The notes beneath the pieces were generated by a model. It did not search any database. It was not told where the DNA came from and was given only the letters and a program-made list of their open reading frames with translations. DNA of 64,000 nucleotides from CAWBJP01 sp963789165 (GTDB lineage: Bacteria; Actinomycetota; Acidimicrobiia; IMCC26256; BP-133), in the NCBI GenBank assembly GCA_963789165.1, contig CAWBJP010000012.1, forward strand, positions 62,001 through 126,000, given 5' to 3'. Each line of letters starts with the position of its first letter. Position 1 is the stretch's first letter. A program made the translations under genes and the position numbers. This document shows, one piece after another, positions 52,200 to 59,509 of the stretch.

Positions 52200-52233
52200 C
52201 GGTCGCCGGCCCCCCGCAGGGGACCGGTGACCG
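52200..52233. promoter_or_regulatory. Strong hairpin in the DEAD-helicase leader
   Basis: GGTCGCCGGCCCC (52201-52213) pairs with GGGGACCGGTGACC (52219-52232) with one bulge and one wobble. On the minus strand it follows the cspA gene and lies about 90 nt before the helicase start. It may terminate cspA transcripts or regulate the helicase 5' leader. Confidence 0.45.
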
Positions 52234-52257
52234 AAGAAGAAGCCTCAGCCAAACGCC

Positions 52258-52276
52258 GTGACACGCGACGTGTCAC
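52258..52276. terminator. Hairpin after cspA
   Basis: GTGACAC-gcgac-GTGTCAC forms a perfect 7-bp stem beginning 31 nt after the cspA stop. With the hairpin at 52200 it forms a two-hairpin 3' region. No T-run follows. Confidence 0.45.
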
Positions 52277-52306
52277 ACGAGGCGCTTGGATGGAGGTCGT
52301 GCGAGC

Positions 52307-52513
52307 TCAGCCGATACGCCGGACGTTCGCCGCCTGGGCGCCCTTCGGGCCCTGCGTGACGTCGAACTCGACCTTCTCGTTCTCCGAGAGACTCCGGTAA
52401 CCGGTGTCTTGGATGGAGCTGAAGTGCACGAATACGTCGGAGCCGCCGTCATCCTGGGTGATGAACCCATAACCCTTGTCGGCGTTGAACCACTTCACGG
52501 TGCCAGTAGCCAT
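52307..52513 (-). CDS. cspA: Cold-shock protein
   Basis: A 68-residue single OB-fold cold-shock domain: MATGTVKWFNADKGYGFIT with RNP1 KGYGFI, and RNP2 DVFVHFSSI; it ends with AANVRRI. GGAGGG lies about eight bases before the ATG at 52513. It binds single-stranded RNA and DNA as an RNA chaperone. A long upstream leader (to about 52640) fits cold-shock mRNA regulation. The DEAD helicase follows on the same strand. Confidence 0.95.
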   Translation of the reverse strand: MATGTVKWFNADKGYGFITQDDGGSDVFVHFSSIQDTGYRSLSENEKVEFDVTQGPKGAQAANVRRIG

Positions 52514-52760
52514 AAGCAATCCCTCCCTTCCTGGCCGGGCCGGACATCCATCGGTCCGTCGGCCTTCCGGCTGAGGTAGCCGGGTGAGGGAAGTGCTCGA
52601 AGCCATACTGCTCTGAAGCGGTCATGCTCGGGTGCAACCCTCGAGACTCCAGCATAGCGGCTGGTGGTTCACCCCACGTGCAGCAGCTTCAGCCCAAATG
52701 TTCGGTCACCAGGGCAACGGCGCGGTCGGTGTTCTCTTGGAGTGGAGTACGCCACCGCCG

Positions 52761-53966
52761 TCACCGGCTGAGGTCCGGGCGGCACGCCTGGTTGACGACG
52801 GCGGCGGCCACCAGGAGAGCGCACACCGCACCGGTGGCCAGCGGCGCCTCCGCCAGGCCGGTGGTGGCGAGGATCAACACGGCGGCCACCGGCGCTCCGA
52901 AGGTCCGCATCAGCCCCGGCGCCTTGAACGGCGCGAACAGCGCCCAGGCGCCCAGCAGGTAGACGGCCACCGGCACGGTGAGCGCGGCGTGCGCCTCCCA
53001 GCCGGCGAGGTCGGTGTGGCCGGTGGCGTGGTCGACGGCGACCTCGATCCCGGCGCCGGCGGCGGCCGCGGCGGCGTAGAGAGCGTAGTGCCCGTACCCC
53101 CAGGCGAAACCCCAGGCGAAGCTGCCGTCGGGCTCGACGCTGAAGGCCTGCCGGGCCCGGGCGACGACCTGCTCCCGGGGGCCGTCGAAGTAGGCCCACC
53201 ACATGGCGAAGACGGCCAGTAGGCCGCCGGCGGCGATCCGGGCCACCCGCTCGACGGCGTCACCGGCGTCGAGCGCCGACTGGACGGCGATGGTGGCGGC
53301 CAGCACACACTCGCCCAGCACGATGATGGTGAACAGGCCGTAGCGCTCCCCGATGTGGGTGGGATGCCAGGGCGTGGGCCCCGCCCGTTCGGCCCACACC
53401 GGCACGGCCAGCTCGAGCGGGCCCAGCACCAGCCAGCCCCACAGGTACCAGCCGTCGGGTACGGCCAGGAGCAGGACCCAGCCCACCTGGCAGGCGGCCA
53501 CGCCGGCGGCGTACCGGAGGGCGGTGCGCCGGCACGCCGGGTCGCCGGCCGCCGCCCGCAGCCACATGGGGATGAGGGCGGCGCGCATGACGACGTAACC
53601 CAGTGTGGCGATCCCGAAGTCGCGGTCCTCGAAGGCCCGGGGGACGCCGGCGGCCAGGATCAGCACCCCGGCGATCTGCACGAACACGGCCAGGCGGTAG
53701 GGCACGTCGTCGCTGTCGTAGGCGGAGGCGAACCAGGTGAAGTTGACCCACGGCCACCAGATCGCGAAGAACACGGGCACGTAGAGGAGCGCCTCCCGGG
53801 GGTGGCCCTCCGCCAGGCCGTGGTGCAACCCGTCGGCCGCCTGGGCCACCGCCACCACGAAGCACAGGTCGAAGAACAGCTCCAGCGGCGTCGAGGAGCG
53901 GTGCTCCTCGTCCGGGTCGCGGGGCCGCATCAGCCGGACCCACCGCGGCGTTGCCGTCGTGGTCAC
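52761..53966 (-). CDS. ltrA: Low temperature requirement protein A (LtrA) family membrane protein
   Basis: A 401-residue protein with about twelve hydrophobic segments. The LtrA hallmark STPLELFFDLCFVVAVAQ lies near the N-terminus, followed by FFAIWWPWVNFTWFASAYD and the HIGERYGLFTIIVLGE motif in the middle. ATG at 53966 is the start. Named after a Listeria gene needed for low-temperature growth; biochemical role unknown. It lies near cspA and the DEAD helicase, so three cold-associated genes are close together. Confidence 0.88.
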   Translation of the reverse strand: MTTTATPRWVRLMRPRDPDEEHRSSTPLELFFDLCFVVAVAQAADGLHHGLAEGHPREALLYVPVFFAIWWPWVNFTWFASAYDSDDVPYRLAVFVQIAGVLILAAGVPRAFEDRDFGIATLGYVVMRAALIPMWLRAAAGDPACRRTALRYAAGVAACQVGWVLLLAVPDGWYLWGWLVLGPLELAVPVWAERAGPTPWHPTHIGERYGLFTIIVLGECVLAATIAVQSALDAGDAVERVARIAAGGLLAVFAMWWAYFDGPREQVVARARQAFSVEPDGSFAWGFAWGYGHYALYAAAAAAGAGIEVAVDHATGHTDLAGWEAHAALTVPVAVYLLGAWALFAPFKAPGLMRTFGAPVAAVLILATTGLAEAPLATGAVCALLVAAAVVNQACRPDLSR

Positions 53967-54133
53967 GAGGGCAATCGTAGGAGGACACGCTCGGCGCGAA
54001 CCGGGGGGGATAAAGCGGGCAAAGGGGTTGAACCCTTACGCGGGGGCCTTTTATCGCCGAGTAGGGACGAAAGGATCGGGCATGGCGGGGCCGGTCTGGA
54101 GCGCTCCGTCCTCGAAAGCTTCCCGGCGAAGGT
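53967..54133 (+). promoter_or_regulatory. Structured GC-rich leader of the LPXTG gene, type unassigned
   Basis: The leader between the LtrA start and the repeats holds GATAAAG...CTTTTATC closing an inner AAGGG-gttgaa-CCCTT hairpin (about 54010-54056), then GGGACGAAAGGATCGGGCATGG (conserved-looking, described in parts) and further hairpins. Length and pairing suggest a riboswitch or other cis-acting RNA. I could not match it to a known class by eye. Confidence 0.35.
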
Positions 54134-54196
54134 CCCCCCTTTCCTCCAATGACGCCCCCCTTTCTTCCAATGACGCCCCCCTTTCCTCCAATGACG
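54134..54196 (+). repeat. Three 21-bp tandem repeats before the LPXTG gene
   Basis: The unit CCCCCCTTTCCTCCAATGACG occurs at 54134-54154, 54155-54175 (one T for C change) and 54176-54196, abutting the ribosome-binding site AAGGAG. The spacing is two helical turns, so a DNA-binding protein could bind them on one face, or they could act in the mRNA. Confidence 0.85.
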
Positions 54197-54207
54197 AAGG
54201 AGAAGTC

Positions 54208-55215
54208 ATGCGACGCCTGTTCTTTCTCGCCGCCCTTCCGGCCTGCATCCTGCTGGCTGTGCCCGTGGCCGCCCAGGCGGCCCGAGACGGGTTGATCCCC
54301 GCCCCCCAGGCCAGTGCCACGGCCACGGCCCTGTCGTTAGCCGATCTCCTCGAAGTCTCGACCACCGGCGCCCAGGCCGGCACCGACGCCTCCAGCGCCC
54401 AGGCCACCGTGGTCGAGCTGGGTGGCGCGCCGCTCCTCGGGCTGGGCGGAACCCAGTCCGGACCGGGCACCAGTGACGGGGCCCTGCTCGACACCGGTTC
54501 CACCCTCCCCGCCCAGGTCCAGGTGGCGCCGTGGGAGGCGACCGCATCCCAGTCCGACACGGAGCGGTCGTCGAGCGGATCCGCCGCCGCCGCCCGGGCC
54601 GACGTCCCCCAGGTCCTCGACGTCGACGTCCTCGAGTCGAAGTCGCAGGCCACCCACACCGACGAGAAGAGCACCGGGGAAGGCTTCTCCAACGGAGTCA
54701 ACCTTGGCCTGGCCGACACCCTCCGGATCGTGCTCTTCCACTCCGAGGTCAGCTCGGCGGGCGAGGGCAGCTCGTACCTGGTCGGCCTGAACGGCACCGA
54801 GATCGGCAGCGACGAGCAGCTGAACGGGATCTGCTCGCTGCTCGCCCACCCGCTCCTCTCGGTCAGCTGTCTCGAGGTCGCCGGCGGGCTGGGCGGCGGC
54901 CTCGCCGAGCTGGCCGGGATCGACAGCGGGCTCCTCCCGCCCGTCGAGCTGGCCTCGGCCTTCTCCGCCGCGACCTCGGGCGGCACCGGCGAGTCGGTGC
55001 TCGGGGCGGTGGAAGAGGCCGCTCCGGTGGCGGCTCCGGTGGTGGCCGGCACGGAGACGGCCCGGGCGCCGGAAGCTGTCGCCACCGAGACCGCCGGCGG
55101 GATGCTGCCCCGTACCGGGGCAGGTGTGGCCCTGACCGGGCTGGCGGCGGCGATGGCCATCGCCCTGGGTCTGGCGCTGCGGAAGGTGAGCCGGCGCGGT
55201 GTGGTGACCGCCTGA
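54208..55215 (+). CDS. LPXTG-anchored secreted protein
   Basis: A 335-residue protein with signal peptide (RRLFFLAALPACILLAVPVA, cleaved after AQA), a long Ala/Ser/Gly-rich surface region with one folded-looking stretch (NLGLADTLRIVLFHSE, SSYLVGLNGTEIG), two Cys (GICSLL, VSCLEV), and a C-terminal sorting signal: LPRTG (300-304), hydrophobic helix, basic tail RKVSRR. It should be linked to the cell wall by sortase. No sortase is in the window. ATG at 54208 follows GAAGGAG; the repeats upstream are in frame but probably untranslated. Confidence 0.75.
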   Translation: MRRLFFLAALPACILLAVPVAAQAARDGLIPAPQASATATALSLADLLEVSTTGAQAGTDASSAQATVVELGGAPLLGLGGTQSGPGTSDGALLDTGSTLPAQVQVAPWEATASQSDTERSSSGSAAAARADVPQVLDVDVLESKSQATHTDEKSTGEGFSNGVNLGLADTLRIVLFHSEVSSAGEGSSYLVGLNGTEIGSDEQLNGICSLLAHPLLSVSCLEVAGGLGGGLAELAGIDSGLLPPVELASAFSAATSGGTGESVLGAVEEAAPVAAPVVAGTETARAPEAVATETAGGMLPRTGAGVALTGLAAAMAIALGLALRKVSRRGVVTA

Positions 55216-55248
55216 TCCCACTCCCAGGCGGGATTTACCACTGCGTGA

Positions 55249-55281
55249 CGAGGGGGCCGGGCCTGTCGCCTGGCCCCCTCG
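55249..55281 (+). terminator. Intrinsic-type terminator after the LPXTG gene
   Basis: CGAGGGGGCC pairs with GGCCCCCTCG around a 13-nt loop that can pair further. CTTTTG lies about 13 nt downstream. It lies 34 nt after the stop. Confidence 0.65.
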
Positions 55282-55381
55282 CTGTGGTTCGGACCTTTTG
55301 TTCCCGGTCGGCGCCCGCCTCTCAGTCACTTCCTCAGGTGCTCACAGGCGGGCCACAGGCCGAGACCGGAATCTCACGACC

Positions 55382-57202
55382 ATGTTCCACATGACGTACA
55401 TCCATCGTGAGCTCCGCCGCCGGGCGGGCCGTACCGCCCTGACCGTCACCGGCCTGGCCGTGGGGGTGGCCCTCGTGGTCGCCATCACCGCCGTGTCGTC
55501 CGGTCTCGACCAGGCCCAGGCCAAGGTCCTCGACCCGCTCGAGAGCCTCGGCACCGACCTCCTCGTGACCCGTACCGTCGAATCCCAGCCGGCCACCACC
55601 GGCGATACCGGCAGCAGCGGCACCGATGCGGCGCCCGCCGCCGGGCCCAGCTTCCGCTTCGGTGGCCCTGGCCTGGGCGGCGACCAGGGCCTCAGCCCCG
55701 AGGACCAGCAGGCGCTCCTGGCCGAGAACCAGTCCGTGGTCACCGACCTCTCCAAGCTCGGCAAGCCGGGCGACGAGTTCGTCCACGACTTCTTCCTGCC
55801 CGCCACCCAGCTGACCTTCCCGTCGTCCCAGGCCGACACCATTGCCGGCCTCGACGGGGTCGAGTCGGTGGCCGAGGGCCTCACCCTCCTGGCTCAACAC
55901 CAGGAGGGCAAGGTGCCCGAGATCGTGGCCGAGATCCAGACCGGCGGCGACGAGATCGACGTCGTCCAGGAGATCACCCCGCCGACGGCCGCGGAGCAGG
56001 CCGCCATCGAGAAATGCCTGGCCGCCAAAGGGGTCACCATCGGCCCGCCCAGCGCCGCCAGCAGCACGGGTGGCGCGACCGCCGGCGTTCCCGACGAGCG
56101 CCCGGCGACCGGCGGGATGATCATCGCCAGCACCGGCCCGCCCGGCGCCTTCGGGGAGTGCATGCCCGAGCGGTTCAAGCAGTTCCGGGGCAAGGTGACC
56201 ACCCCCCAGCAGACGCTGCGCCAGGTCCTCGACCCGCCCCAGACCGACATCACCTCCGACCCCTACACCATCGCCGGAGTCGACCTCGAGGCTGTCATGC
56301 CGGGGGACACCCCCGATGCTCCGGGCGGCCTCGGGCTCCTCACCCCGGCCCAGGTCAGCGAGGGCTCCTTCTTCAGCGGGACGGGCGACGCCAAGGAAGC
56401 CGTCCTGGCCGAGGCCTACGCAGGCCGCAAGAACCTCAAGGTCGGCTCCACCCTCGACCTGAACGGCGAGATCTACACCGTGATCGGCCTCGCCCGACCG
56501 CCCCTCGGCGGCCAGACGGCCGACGTCTACCTGCCGCTGTCCGACCTGCAGCGCCTCAGCTCCCGGTCGGAGCGTTCCAACGTGCTGCTGGTGCGGGCCA
56601 CCTCGGCCGCCGACGTGGCCGACCTGACCAAGCGCATCGAGGAGGCCTTCCCCGGCGCCAAGGTGATCAACGCCAAGGATCTTGCCGACCAGGTCTCGGG
56701 CTCGCTGGTCGACGCCGCCGGCCTGGCCGACCGCCTCGGCAACGTGCTCGCCGTCGTGGTCCTGGGCGCCGCCTTCCTCGTCGCCATGCTGCTCACCCTG
56801 GCCTCAGTGGCCAAGCGGGTGCGGGAACTCGGCACCCTCAAGGCCATCGGCTGGCCGCAGCGGATGGTCGTCCGCCAGGTGGTGGGCGAGTCGCTCGTCC
56901 AGGGCCTTATGGGTGGCGTCCTCGGTGCCGTGCTCGGGATCGGAGCCGCCGCCCTGGCCGCCTCCCTCAGCCCCACGCTGCAGGCCAGCGCCCCCTCCGG
57001 CGGCCCCAGCGGCCTGTTCGGGCTCGGCCAGGTGGCGGCCAGCACCGTCGGGCGGGCCGTCCCCCTGGAAGCTCCGGTCGACCCGGCTCTCATCGCCTTT
57101 GCCATCGGACTCGCCGTGTTCGGCGGGCTGCTGGCCGGTACCGCCGGCGCCCTGCGCGCCGCCCGCCTCCGTCCCGTCGCCGCCCTGCGCGACCTCGGCT
57201 GA
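55382..57202 (+). CDS. ABC transporter permease (MacB/FtsX type)
   Basis: A 606-residue permease. An N-terminal helix (TALTVTGLAVGVALVVAIT), a large extracytoplasmic MacB-like domain (about 50-440), and three C-terminal helices including the FtsX coupling stretch VRELGTLKAIGWPQRMVVRQ. The start is ATG 55382 (or 55391). The domain contains Gly/Ala-rich inserts (near 85-110 and 225-260). It forms an exporter with the ATPase encoded 56 nt downstream. Unlike the permease at 4667, it is intact. Confidence 0.88.
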   Translation: MFHMTYIHRELRRRAGRTALTVTGLAVGVALVVAITAVSSGLDQAQAKVLDPLESLGTDLLVTRTVESQPATTGDTGSSGTDAAPAAGPSFRFGGPGLGGDQGLSPEDQQALLAENQSVVTDLSKLGKPGDEFVHDFFLPATQLTFPSSQADTIAGLDGVESVAEGLTLLAQHQEGKVPEIVAEIQTGGDEIDVVQEITPPTAAEQAAIEKCLAAKGVTIGPPSAASSTGGATAGVPDERPATGGMIIASTGPPGAFGECMPERFKQFRGKVTTPQQTLRQVLDPPQTDITSDPYTIAGVDLEAVMPGDTPDAPGGLGLLTPAQVSEGSFFSGTGDAKEAVLAEAYAGRKNLKVGSTLDLNGEIYTVIGLARPPLGGQTADVYLPLSDLQRLSSRSERSNVLLVRATSAADVADLTKRIEEAFPGAKVINAKDLADQVSGSLVDAAGLADRLGNVLAVVVLGAAFLVAMLLTLASVAKRVRELGTLKAIGWPQRMVVRQVVGESLVQGLMGGVLGAVLGIGAAALAASLSPTLQASAPSGGPSGLFGLGQVAASTVGRAVPLEAPVDPALIAFAIGLAVFGGLLAGTAGALRAARLRPVAALRDLG

Positions 57203-57258
57203 CCCCTTTCATTCCCCCGGGGGCCCGGGGGTGCCCCCGAAACAACAGGAGACCAGAC

Positions 57259-57954
57259 ATGTACCAGCTGCGTGAAGTCACCAAGCTCTACCGGCAGGGG
57301 CCGGCCACCATCCGGGCCGTGGACGGTGTCGACCTCGACGTCACCGCCGGCGAGTTCGTGGTCGTCGAAGGGTCAAGCGGCTCGGGCAAGAGCAGCCTGC
57401 TCCAGCTCCTCGGCGGGCTCGACCGGCCGACCTCGGGGCAGATCGTGTTCGAGGGTGACGACCTCGGCGGCCTCCCCGACCGCCGGCTGGCCGACCTGCG
57501 GCTGCGGGCCTTCGGGTTCGTGTTCCAGCAGTTCAACCTGATCCCCACCCTCACCGCGTCCGAGAACATCGAGGTGGCCCTGGCCCCCACCAGGGCCAAG
57601 CGAGCGGAGCGGCGTCGCCGGGCCGCCGAGCTCCTCGATCAGGTCGGGCTGGGTGACCGGGGCGAGCACCTGCCCTCGCAGCTGTCAGGCGGCGAGCAGC
57701 AGCGGGTGGCCATCGCCCGGGCGCTGGCCAACGAGCCCCGCGTGCTCCTGGCCGACGAACCCACCGGCAACCTGGACACCCGCACCGGGGAGCAGCTCTT
57801 CGATCTGATCGAGGGCCTGTGGCGCAGTCACGGCCTCACCGTGATCCTCGTCACCCACGACCCCCGGATCGCCTCCCGGGCGCCCCGGGGCCTGCACATG
57901 CGCGACGGGATGATGCTGAGCGCCGTGCCCGAACCCGTGGTGGTCAATACCTGA
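57259..57954 (+). CDS. ABC transporter ATP-binding protein (MacB/LolD type)
   Basis: A 231-residue ATPase with Walker A GSSGSGKS (38-45), signature LSGGEQQR (142-149), Walker B VLLADEP and switch VTHD. CAGGAGA precedes the ATG at 57259. It partners the permease just upstream. Its last 11 bases overlap the convergent PPOX gene. Together the two genes form a complete half-exporter set for an unknown substrate, often lipoproteins, peptides or drugs. Confidence 0.92.
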   Translation: MYQLREVTKLYRQGPATIRAVDGVDLDVTAGEFVVVEGSSGSGKSSLLQLLGGLDRPTSGQIVFEGDDLGGLPDRRLADLRLRAFGFVFQQFNLIPTLTASENIEVALAPTRAKRAERRRRAAELLDQVGLGDRGEHLPSQLSGGEQQRVAIARALANEPRVLLADEPTGNLDTRTGEQLFDLIEGLWRSHGLTVILVTHDPRIASRAPRGLHMRDGMMLSAVPEPVVVNT

Positions 57955-58393
57955 CGACGCCGTAGATTCGTTCCGGCCGCACCAGCACCGCGGTGCGGCG
58001 CTCCTCGGCCATGATCTTGTCGTAGGTGGGCCAGTCGTCGTGGGTGCCGCCGGCGGCCACGAACACCGTCCGGAGCAGGGCGGCCAGGTTGGCCGGGGCC
58101 ACGTCGGGGTGGGGATCGTCGGGCCCGGCCAGTTCGGCCGTGCCCTCCACCGTCACCCATTGCCAGCCGGAGCGCACGGTGATGGTGGCCGCCGGCCGGC
58201 GGCGGAGGAGCCGCAGCTTCAAGGCGTTGCCCCGCGCCACCATCGCCACCACCGGCGTGCCGTCGCCGGGATGCTTCATCACCCCGGCATTGACCACGCT
58301 GGCGGGCCCGGACCCGTCGGCCCGGGAGACGCCCACCACCACCAGCCCCTCCTCCTGGGTCGCCAGCCGCGCGAAGTCCTCGAGATAGACCAT
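57944..58393 (-). CDS. PPOX class F420-dependent-type oxidoreductase
   Basis: A 149-residue split-barrel flavin/F420-binding protein: MVYLEDFARLATQEEG at the start, LKLRLLRRRPAATITVRSGW with the cofactor-phosphate basic residues, and VTVEGTAELAG. This pattern belongs to the actinobacterial PPOX group, several of which use F420. The reaction is unknown. ATG at 58393 is the likely start; it is divergent from the dioxygenase gene with 55 nt between. Confidence 0.8.
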   Translation of the reverse strand: MVYLEDFARLATQEEGLVVVGVSRADGSGPASVVNAGVMKHPGDGTPVVAMVARGNALKLRLLRRRPAATITVRSGWQWVTVEGTAELAGPDDPHPDVAPANLAALLRTVFVAAGGTHDDWPTYDKIMAEERRTAVLVRPERIYGVVRY

Positions 58394-58448
58394 GCCCTCA
58401 TCACAGCAGATCGTGGGCGGGGGGAGAACCGGGTAAGAAGAGAGCGCC

Positions 58449-59313
58449 ATGATCACGGAGCCGATGCCAGCCGCCTTCATCGGGCACGGCAGTCCCATGA
58501 ACGCCTTGGAGCACAACCGCTACACCGAGGCCTGGGCGGCGTTCGGGGCCTCGGTGCCCCGCCCCCGGGCCATCCTGGTGGTGTCGGCCCACTGGTACAT
58601 CAACGCCACGGCGGTGACGGCCATGGCCCAGCCCCGCACCATCCACGACTTCTACGGCTTCCCCCCCGAGCTCTTCGCCGTCCAGTACCCCGCGCCCGGC
58701 GCCCCCGACGTGGCCGGCGAGGTGGCCGAGGTGGTCAAGCCCGTCTGGGTCGGCCTCGACCATGACAGCTGGGGCATCGATCACGGCACCTGGTCCGTCC
58801 TCTGCCACGCCTTCCCCGGGGCGGACATTCCGGTGGTCCAGCTGGCCATCAACGCCATGAAGCCCTTCGAATACCACCTCGACCTCGGGGCCCGCCTGGC
58901 CCCGCTGCGCCGCCAGGGCGTGCTCGTGGTGGCCAGCGGCAACATCGTCCACAACCTGGGCGGCATCGACTGGCAGATGCCCGACGCCGGCTTCGACTGG
59001 GCCCACCGCTTCGACGACGAGGCCCGGGCGCTGATGACGGGCGCGCCCGACAAGCTCGGTCGACCTCCAGACCCACGCCGACTTCCGGGCCGCCGTCCCC
59101 ACCCCCGACCACTTCATCCCGTTGCTGTACCTGGCCGGCCTGGCCGCCGCCGAGAACGGGACGAGCGCCGTCCTCGTCGACGGCTACGCCTACGGATCGC
59201 TGTCCATGACCGCCTACACCTTGGGCGGGTCCGTGACCGGAGAGACCGGGATGGCCGGCGCCCCCACCGCCGGGCTACCCCCCGAGGTTCCGCCCGACAG
59301 CACCAACCTGTAG
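58449..59313 (+). pseudogene. DODA-type extradiol ring-cleavage dioxygenase (YgiD-like), one frameshift
   Basis: The first frame (to about 59055) encodes PAAFIGHGSPMNAL, VVSAHWYI, GLDHDSWGIDHGTWSVL, PVVQLAIN and SGNIVHNLG, the metal and catalytic His of LigB-type 4,5-DOPA dioxygenases. The second frame (from about 59057 to 59313) continues with VDLQTHADFRAAVPTPDHF, LLYLAGLAAAENG and SMTAYTLGG, the family's C-terminal part. One base too many near 59055 breaks the gene; if an error, the protein would be about 287 residues. The enzyme opens catechol-type rings using Fe or Zn. Confidence 0.8.
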
Positions 59314-59509
59314 CGGGCCGGCCCGCTCGGGCGCGGTCTACGACATCGGATCGCGGGCGAACAGGACGGCGGTGCTGGCGATCAGCGACGGTGCGTCTAT
59401 GTGCATAGGCGGCTAGCCCGGACCTCGCGTGACGTTCCCGAAGGCTTACATCTACGCTTGAGGTTGCCGAGGTCGCAGCGGGCCGGTCGTTGGGCGAAGG
59501 ACGGGCGAA

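Noticed and set aside
53996..54110. Cyclic di-GMP (GEMM-type) or cyclic di-AMP riboswitch before the LPXTG gene
   Set aside because: A few GGGCAAA and GGGACGAAAG-like pieces resemble GEMM, but the conserved core order and stems could not be aligned by eye; left as an unassigned structured leader.
54134..54196. Three short repeats as a possible CRISPR
   Set aside because: Repeats are directly adjacent with no spacers and no cas genes nearby.
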